A stretch of 64,000 nucleotides of DNA, from contig NC_035792.1 of NCBI RefSeq assembly GCF_001653235.2, forward strand, positions 3,906,001-3,970,000. The letters run 5' to 3'. Made by a program: the position numbers and the translations under genes. Positions 57,827 through 64,000 of the stretch are shown in pieces. Source of the DNA: Pochonia chlamydosporia 170 (Eukaryota; Ascomycota; Sordariomycetes; Hypocreales; Clavicipitaceae). Within the stretch, counting starts at the first letter, position 1, and each line of letters begins with the position of its first letter. The notes under the pieces are model-generated. The model did not search any database. It saw only the letters and a program-made list of their open reading frames with translations, and had not been told where the DNA came from.

Positions 57827-59578
57827 ATGGAGGCCGTTGCTGAACAGTCAAAAAGCGCCTTGAAGAAGGCTGAAAAGCAGGCCAAGTTCGCTGCCGACAA
57901 GGCCGCGAAGGCTGCCAAGAAGCAAGCCCTTCCTGTTGTCGGAGGCAAGAAGGCGGACGAAATTATTGGAATTACCAATTCCAAGGCCGAGAATTTCTCA
58001 GCATGGTATCAAGAGGTGGTTCTTAAGGCCGAAATGGTCGAGTACTACCAGGAAATTTCAGGATTTTTCGTCCTGCGTCCCTTGTCTATGCACATCTGGA
58101 GCACAATCCGCAAATGGTTCCAGGGCCATATCGAAGAACTTGGTGTCGAGGAAGCTAGCTTTCCCCTCTTCTTATCGAAGACGTCACTTGATAAGGAGAA
58201 GGACCATGTTGATGGTTTCGCTCCTGAGCTTGCCTGGGTTGAGAGAGCGTACGTATTGGATTTCCCAAGTGTCAACCATAATTTTTGACCTTGTTCTGTT
58301 CTTTGTGACAGTTGCTAACATATTCATAGCGGTGATAAGAAGCTCGACGTCCCCGTCGCCATCCGCCCTACCTCCGAAGCTGTCATGTATCCTTACTATG
58401 CGAAATGGATTCGTAGTCACCGAGACCTCCCTCTCCGACTGAACCAATGGAACTCTGTCGTGCGCTGGGAAGCTAAGCAGACCACTCCTTTCCTTCGAAC
58501 CCGAGAATTCTTGTGGCAAGAAGGGCACACTGCTCATCTGACTGAAGAATTGGCAGGAAAAGAAGTTTTGGAAATTTTAGAGCTCTATGCTGGGGTGTAC
58601 GAGCAGCTTCTGGCTGTTCCCGTCGTTCGTGGCAGGAAGACTGAGAATGAGAAGTTCGCTGGAGGGTACTACACCACGACTGTCGAGGGATACATCCCCT
58701 CCAATGGTAGAGGTATTCAGGGTGCCACATCCCACTGCCTGGGGCAGAACTTCAGTAAAATGTTTCAAATCACAGTTGAAGACCCCCAAAACAAGGGCCA
58801 ACACGTCCATGTCTGGCAAAACTCGTGGGGTCTGTCTACCCGAGTCATCGGCGTCATGGTTATGGTGCACGGTGATGACAAGGGTCTCGTCCTCCCTCCC
58901 CGTATCGCCCAGACCCAAGCAATCTTTGTTCCCGTGGGTATTAACAAGAACACTACCCCTGAAGATAGAAAGAAGCATGAGGATCAGATGGAGGATATGC
59001 GTGCAACTTTGAAGAAGGTGGGTGTTCGCTCACAGTCAGATTGGCGAGAGGGCTACACTCCTGCCTGGAAGTTCAACGATTGGGAGATGAAGGGTGTGCC
59101 ATTGCGACTGGAGTTTGGCCCTAAGGATGCTGCCAAAGAAGTTGTTTCATTTTCGAGACGCGATACTGGAGAGAAGGGTACCATCCCCATTGCTGAGATT
59201 GGAACCAAGATTCCTGAGCTTTTGGAGACTATCCAAGCGGATATGTACAAGAAGGCGGAGGCATCCTTCACCGAGCACCGCAAGAAGATCACCAAGTGGG
59301 AGGATGTTCTTCCTGCCCTTGACGACAAACATGTTGTCCTCATTCCTTTCTGTCTTGATGGCAAGTGCGAGGACCGCATTAAGGAGTTGACCACCCGTGC
59401 CGAGGACAATCGAGACGTCGCAGAGAACCAAAAACTTCCTTCCATGGGCATGAAGAGTCTTTGCATCCCATTTGAGCAGCCCGAAGGGAGCGAGCTTGTC
59501 CCTGGCGAAACTGCTTGCCTGAACCCCGAATGCTCTGGCAAGGCACAGAAATGGGTCATGTTTGGCAGAAGCTACTAG
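57827..59578 (+). CDS. Cytosolic prolyl-tRNA synthetase (eukaryotic/archaeal type)
   Basis: Two exons, 57827-58248 and 58330-59578 (81-nt intron, GTACGT...CATAG), giving 556 aa. A Lys/Ala-rich N-terminal extension (SALKKAEKQAKFAADKAAKA) precedes the class II core: FSAWYQEVVLKAEMVEYYQ, VAIRPTSEAVMYPYYAKWIRSH, motif 2 RTREFLWQEGHTAH and motif 3 GRGIQGATSHCLGQNF. The anticodon-binding domain and the C-terminal Zn-binding-like end (CLDGKCEDRI...ETACLNPECSGKAQKWVMFGRSY) are complete, ending in the Tyr typical of this type. There is no INS/YbaK-like N-terminal editing domain as in budding yeast Prs. It charges tRNA-Pro with proline in the cytosol. Confidence 0.95.
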
Positions 59579-59807
59579 AGAAACAAAAACAACACGGTTT
59601 AGGCGCTTGGAGTAGCATATAGTGTAGTAATAGGAGTCCTGGCATTTGAGGGACAACTGGAAACATGAATATCTGTCTGAATTTCAATGGGTGTATGCAG
59701 AAGATATTCATCATCGGGTAGAGTAGATAAATGAAATGATGATTATGAACATATATGTGCATTTCTATATGTCTAGGTAGCTCTATCCAAGAAAGAAGTC
59801 ACGTCAA

Positions 59808-60962
59808 CTAGCACCATTCAAACTTTTCGTTATCAACCCACTCAACTTCAGAGACTGGACCTTGACCAAACCATCTAAAGCTCGCAATATTGGACTTTTC
59901 TCGAACAATTAGCTTACCCTGCAGATCACTCATCTCTTCAAGCAATCTTTGCGTCCGTTCGTCCGGATTCCACATGTCTAGCTTGGTGCAAATCCACTCC
60001 TCTGCCGTGGTTTGCGCAACACCCATAATTGCGCTCAATGCCTTTGACAGTTCTTGATCCGGAATGCTTTCATCCTCAAGAGCACAGTGTAGAATATTCA
60101 GGACATTATCTTCTGGTTTCTCCTTGCCTCCATATAGGATATTGGCCCAGAGCATCCAGACCCGAGAATTGGGCGAGCCTTCCGGAGTGTAAATGGCGCC
60201 GTGAACCGTCGGCCCTGCCCCAAGAATATGCGTACAAAAGAACTTTTCTCTCCCTATTTGCCATTCATACGTAGCAAAGTCTGGCAACACAGCGGCCCTC
60301 GCCTTGTGTCCTTCACTCGGCGGGTTTGCCACCTTTCTTCGAAGAGTCCTCTCGTCCAACTCGGCAACCATTTGCAAATTCTCCCTCGTTACAAGTGTGA
60401 GCCGCCCATCACACGGCGTAGTAAACGGCTTGACAGGAAAACTCAAATGAGTGCTTCGAAACGGCATCCACTGATGATTGGCGTAAAACTCCTTTCCGAT
60501 ATCAGAGAAGAGGATGGAGAACTCTGCACTGCCCGGCCTCTCGGCCTGCCATCTCGCAATAGTTTCACCGAGAAGACCGAGCATGCGGCCCGCGTAGCCC
60601 TGACGGCGAAACTCTTCAAAGGTGAAGACGCTGGCGATGCCGTAGGCAGTCACGTCACGGACCTTGCCGTCCGGATCGCGGACGACGGCTCTCTTGCGGT
60701 AGGTTTCTACTGCGGAGAGGATGGGACGGTTTCCTGGCGCGCCGTGGGCGTTGCTGCTGGTGGGGTCGGTGAGAATCCAGGAGGTGAGGCCACCGTCTTT
60801 GGTGAGGTCGTACGTCAGGAGGTGCTCTTCTCTGTCGATGTAGGCTTGGGGCGTGTATCTTGGTCCCCAGGACGGTTGATGGCGAGTCCAGACATAGACT
60901 TTTTCGTCGTGCGTGGCTTTGGTGAGGATGAGGGAGGAGGATGTGGCGCTGGGGAGAGACAT
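59808..60962 (-). CDS. LYC1: LYC1-type lysine N-acetyltransferase (GNAT)
   Basis: Single exon, 384 aa. The N-terminal half is a GNAT fold with the acetyl-CoA loop RRQGYAGRMLGLLGE (about 118-132) preceded by AYGIASVFTFEEF. The second half matches the LYC1 C-terminal domain (YANHQWMPFRSTHLSFP, ATYEWQIGREKFFCTHIL, RVWMLWANILYG, EEWICTKLDMWNPDE, IASFRWFGQGP). In Yarrowia, Lyc1 acetylates the epsilon-amino group of lysine as the first step of lysine degradation. No other lysine catabolic gene is in the window. The start codon is the first ATG of the frame. Expected location is the cytosol. Confidence 0.88.
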   Translation of the reverse strand: MSLPSATSSSLILTKATHDEKVYVWTRHQPSWGPRYTPQAYIDREEHLLTYDLTKDGGLTSWILTDPTSSNAHGAPGNRPILSAVETYRKRAVVRDPDGKVRDVTAYGIASVFTFEEFRRQGYAGRMLGLLGETIARWQAERPGSAEFSILFSDIGKEFYANHQWMPFRSTHLSFPVKPFTTPCDGRLTLVTRENLQMVAELDERTLRRKVANPPSEGHKARAAVLPDFATYEWQIGREKFFCTHILGAGPTVHGAIYTPEGSPNSRVWMLWANILYGGKEKPEDNVLNILHCALEDESIPDQELSKALSAIMGVAQTTAEEWICTKLDMWNPDERTQRLLEEMSDLQGKLIVREKSNIASFRWFGQGPVSEVEWVDNEKFEWC

Positions 60963-63900
60963 GGTTGGGAGTGTGTCGAGTACGGCTCGAAGATGCCGGA
61001 CGGGACTTGGCGAGGGAATTGATATCGAGATGAAGTGTGAGACTACGACTCGTATGCTTTGGTGTTGTTGGTTGAGATTTGAGAAAGGGCTGTGTGGGTT
61101 GCGGGGGCTAGGGACGTGGATTGTGGAGAGATTTTGTGGTTGAATTAGTGCGGCTTAGGGGCTGTGTTTTACAAGTGGTGTTGATGGCATTTTGAGAGAT
61201 GATTTTGATTTTATATTGGAGATTGTTTACTATGTTTGAACTAATTGTTAAAGAGTTATTGTAATATCTTGGTGATAAGTCTGTGCGAAGATCATGCTTC
61301 TTTCGTTCTGCCTCTCAGTCACACCGTATCCGGGAAATAGTGCTCAATACGAGAACAAAACCAACTAGTGTACATGACTTGGAGACAAAAACCTAACTAT
61401 ACTCCATCCACGTTGCCCATTCTGTTCTTCAGTCTCTTGGCATCATCTTGTCCTCGGTCAACTACCTGGGTAATAATATCATGGCGTTCATCACCGCATG
61501 CAATGTGAACCGTGCGTAAGTCGCTGATGCAACAACGCCAGCCAAAATCCACGTACTCCGGGTCAAACTACACCGATATATTACGTGTACAATAACAGCT
61601 TTCCATTATGATACCCATTTCATCGGCAGAGGCGAAACCAAAAAAACAAACCCAACTGCCGTCAGCCCGGCTTCGTCAACAGCCGTAAAAGACTCATCCG
61701 GTCAACAAAACGACCAAAAAGAGTCACAACTAGACCCTGAAACAGGAAGGAACAATGAACACGAAACAGTTCAGCCAGAAGGCGCCAGACTGTAGCATAA
61801 AGTGGGGATAACGGGCGGCGTTTTCGGGGCCCGCTGTACCGAGAAACGGAGCGCCGTCCGTCCACAATTTTCTTCAATGTTTCAATTCGCTCGGTCAGAC
61901 CTGTAGCACAAAATCAACATCGACCCGAAATCCCGTAGCCGCAATGCCACCGAGAATAGAACAAGCCACCTAGTGGCTGTGAATGCGTTGATACGGAGGA
62001 ATTCTTGACAATTTCCCGGTTTGAAACCTTGATTAAAATCTCCGGTGTAACGCGCGTGCCTGCTGGTTCTTGCCTGCCGGGTGTTAAAGTTCAGGGACCT
62101 TGGCAGATGAAGATTTGGCCGAGGTGGCGTCGTGAGATGGATATGCGCGTTCATCATTGTTAATTAGGCCCAAGATGTTGACCTCTTGAGGCTGTTGTTC
62201 TGTAAATGGCTAGATCTTAAGACAACTTACTGTATCGTGCTGTTTGGCATCAGATAATTTGTATTAAATACATGGTGATGGCGTCGTGGCTCAGCAGCGC
62301 ATTCACTGGTACAGATTCATCGTGTGCTGGAAATAGCAAAATGTCAGAAAGGAGGCTTTTGCTGTTACCACTCCCGGCATACACGATGGCACTGACTCGA
62401 ATCTCACTCAACACACTGGCCTGTTGTCGCATTTCATCGTTTTTACACGCCTCCTGGAAGCAATGTTACACTGCCGATTCTCAAACTCTAAGTTTTGGAA
62501 GATGCCTAAACCTGGCGCTGGAGGGGTGTTGAAACAGATACTATGAGGCTGGAGATGGTAAATCTACGCAGGCGCATGAGCAAAATTACCGTCGGGTTTG
62601 TCGCTGGTATCATCCTGTAGTGCACCGCAGACACATCATCCTACGCCAATTCTGCATGGCAAATTATACTTAGAAACAAGTAACCACGCAGTCTGTGGGA
62701 CCTTTGTAGGCTTGATAACATTGGTCTGCAAGTGCATTTGGATCAGCACATTATGAAGCACTTTTGGGAAGCCATGTGGTGTACGTAAACGAAGAGTTGA
62801 ATCAACCAGGCCTGAGATGCACACAATCTGCAAAAGTGCTGGGAGTTTCCTACGTAATGAGATTGACCCGATTCGTCCTGTAGGCGCAGTCAATTAGCCA
62901 TGAGCCTGCCACTTTCCCAGATGATACAACTGCCAGTGAATGGAAGCTATGGACCCATGGAGCACGGTACGAGGCTCAAACAGATACGCTTGCCGTATTT
63001 CTGGACTAGTTGTATGAGCCAATTGCTCCACGACGGCGTGAGGCTTAGACTTCGCATCCCTGACAGGAATATCCAAACGATAGACGCCAATCATTGCACT
63101 CTTCATCATCGGGTTCACTCCTCCGTCTAGTGTTGGACCACTAGATTTGATGTGAACGGACTGTTGATTGTGTAGGTCACTTGGGCAGGCTGCTGGCACA
63201 TCACAGGTGAAGCCTTTGGCACGACCATGACGCAGCAGAACTTACCTGTCATGTAAAGAATGCATCTGGCAGCCTGAACTTGAAACCCGCATGTCAATCC
63301 ATACCGAGAACAGGTCGGGCGTTGTACTCCAAGGCACGGCAGGCTCATCGTGGGTGGAGTTCTGGGGTATGGGAACCGCAGAGTCACAACATGCTCAAAC
63401 ATCTCCAATCGCCACGGACGAAACTTTCCATCCCTGCATGGTTGCTTATGTATGTGACCTCGAGGAACACGAGTCGGCATGGCGGTCCGGTCCTCATCGG
63501 ACCTGTTTTTGGCGCTCCACATGCTTTTCTGCTTTTGTATTATGCAGTCATCTGTGAGATGCTCTGCGTGCATGTGCATGCATCAAGCCTGTCGCGGTTA
63601 AAATACGCAAACAGGAAATGTTCGTGAGCCTCCACGACGCACCTTGGAAAGTATGTGAGCGTGTTCTAATGTTACATCTGGGATTTTCTCCACGAGGGTG
63701 GATGAGCCACATTGGCTGTTGTCTGATACGGCCCGTTTCACAGCGCAAACCAGCCCGCAATGGCGCCTTATTCGGGCAGATATAGAATCTAACATGATGT
63801 CAATATCCCTCACATTACGGAGTAGTGACACATTTAGTCGCAGAAAAGACCTGCGCGTTTTCTTGCCCGTACGAACAAGCGCTTGGGTGGTGGACTGCGA

Positions 63901-64000
63901 AAGCGATGGCGATGGGGTCCCAGAGCAGCACACACACTCGAGGCATCTGTCTGTCCTATGCCTCGGTACGAGAGGAATTGAGATCGTGAAGATTAGGCAA
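60963..64000. other. Gene-poor window end
   Basis: About 3 kb with no gene I can support. A minus-strand stretch at 61567-61397 (57 codons, preceded by a TAG acceptor-like site) reads like a protein C-terminus (HIACGDERHDIITQVVDRGQ) but has no identified upstream exon. A reverse-strand TACTCCGTA motif lies at 63816-63824. The first few hundred bases should hold the LYC1 promoter. Confidence 0.4.

Noticed and set aside
60201..61022. 273-codon frame antisense to LYC1
   Set aside because: Mirrors the LYC1 coding strand and has no family features.

Overview
The window comes from the nuclear genome of a filamentous ascomycete, most likely a sordariomycete of the order Hypocreales. The evidence is many short spliceosomal introns (about 49-110 nt, GT-AG with CTAAC/CTGAC-like branch sites), gene families typical of such fungi (RTA1-like, CFEM receptor, GH35, LYC1, AtaL/DUF1857, R3H-associated), and non-operonic genes on both strands with long intergenic gaps. 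I cannot name the genus. No rRNA, tRNA, CRISPR array or intact transposon was recognised.

Layout. 1-20.5 kb holds conserved genes: the 3' end of a dynamin-type GTPase, the polarity scaffold Bem1 (with a two-codon first exon), a C365.16-like membrane protein, an S9 peptidase (DPP5-like), an AtaL/DUF1857 lipid-binding-like protein, the vacuolar cation channel Yvc1, and an RTA1-family membrane protein. 20.5-27 kb looks like an accessory island. It is AT-richer and gene-poor, and carries a six-exon cytochrome P450 and the broken remains of an alpha/beta-hydrolase (DUF676/NLR-N-terminal-like) gene. 27-33 kb carries cell-surface and secreted proteins: a cysteine-rich single-pass membrane protein, a GH35 glycosidase with an altered active site, and a class II-like heme peroxidase with a GC-AG intron. 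33-42 kb has a DJ-1/PfpI protein, a TCAB1/WDR79 (Swt21-like) WD40 protein, a PQ-loop protein and an R3H protein.

43.5-46.6 kb pairs a CFEM-domain Pth11-type receptor with a small six-cysteine secreted protein encoded in four small exons, an effector-like candidate. 46.7-61 kb returns to housekeeping genes: a candidate Zip2/SHOC1-like meiotic protein divergent from DDB1, the Rieske protein RIP1 behind a cluster of three CCAAT boxes, chaperonin CCT1 divergent from prolyl-tRNA synthetase, and the lysine acetyltransferase LYC1. The last 3 kb shows no gene I can support.

Exon coordinates were derived by hand from splice consensus, reading-frame closure and family similarity. In every complete gene the joined exons give a length divisible by three. 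No homology search was possible, so family names rest on motif recognition.
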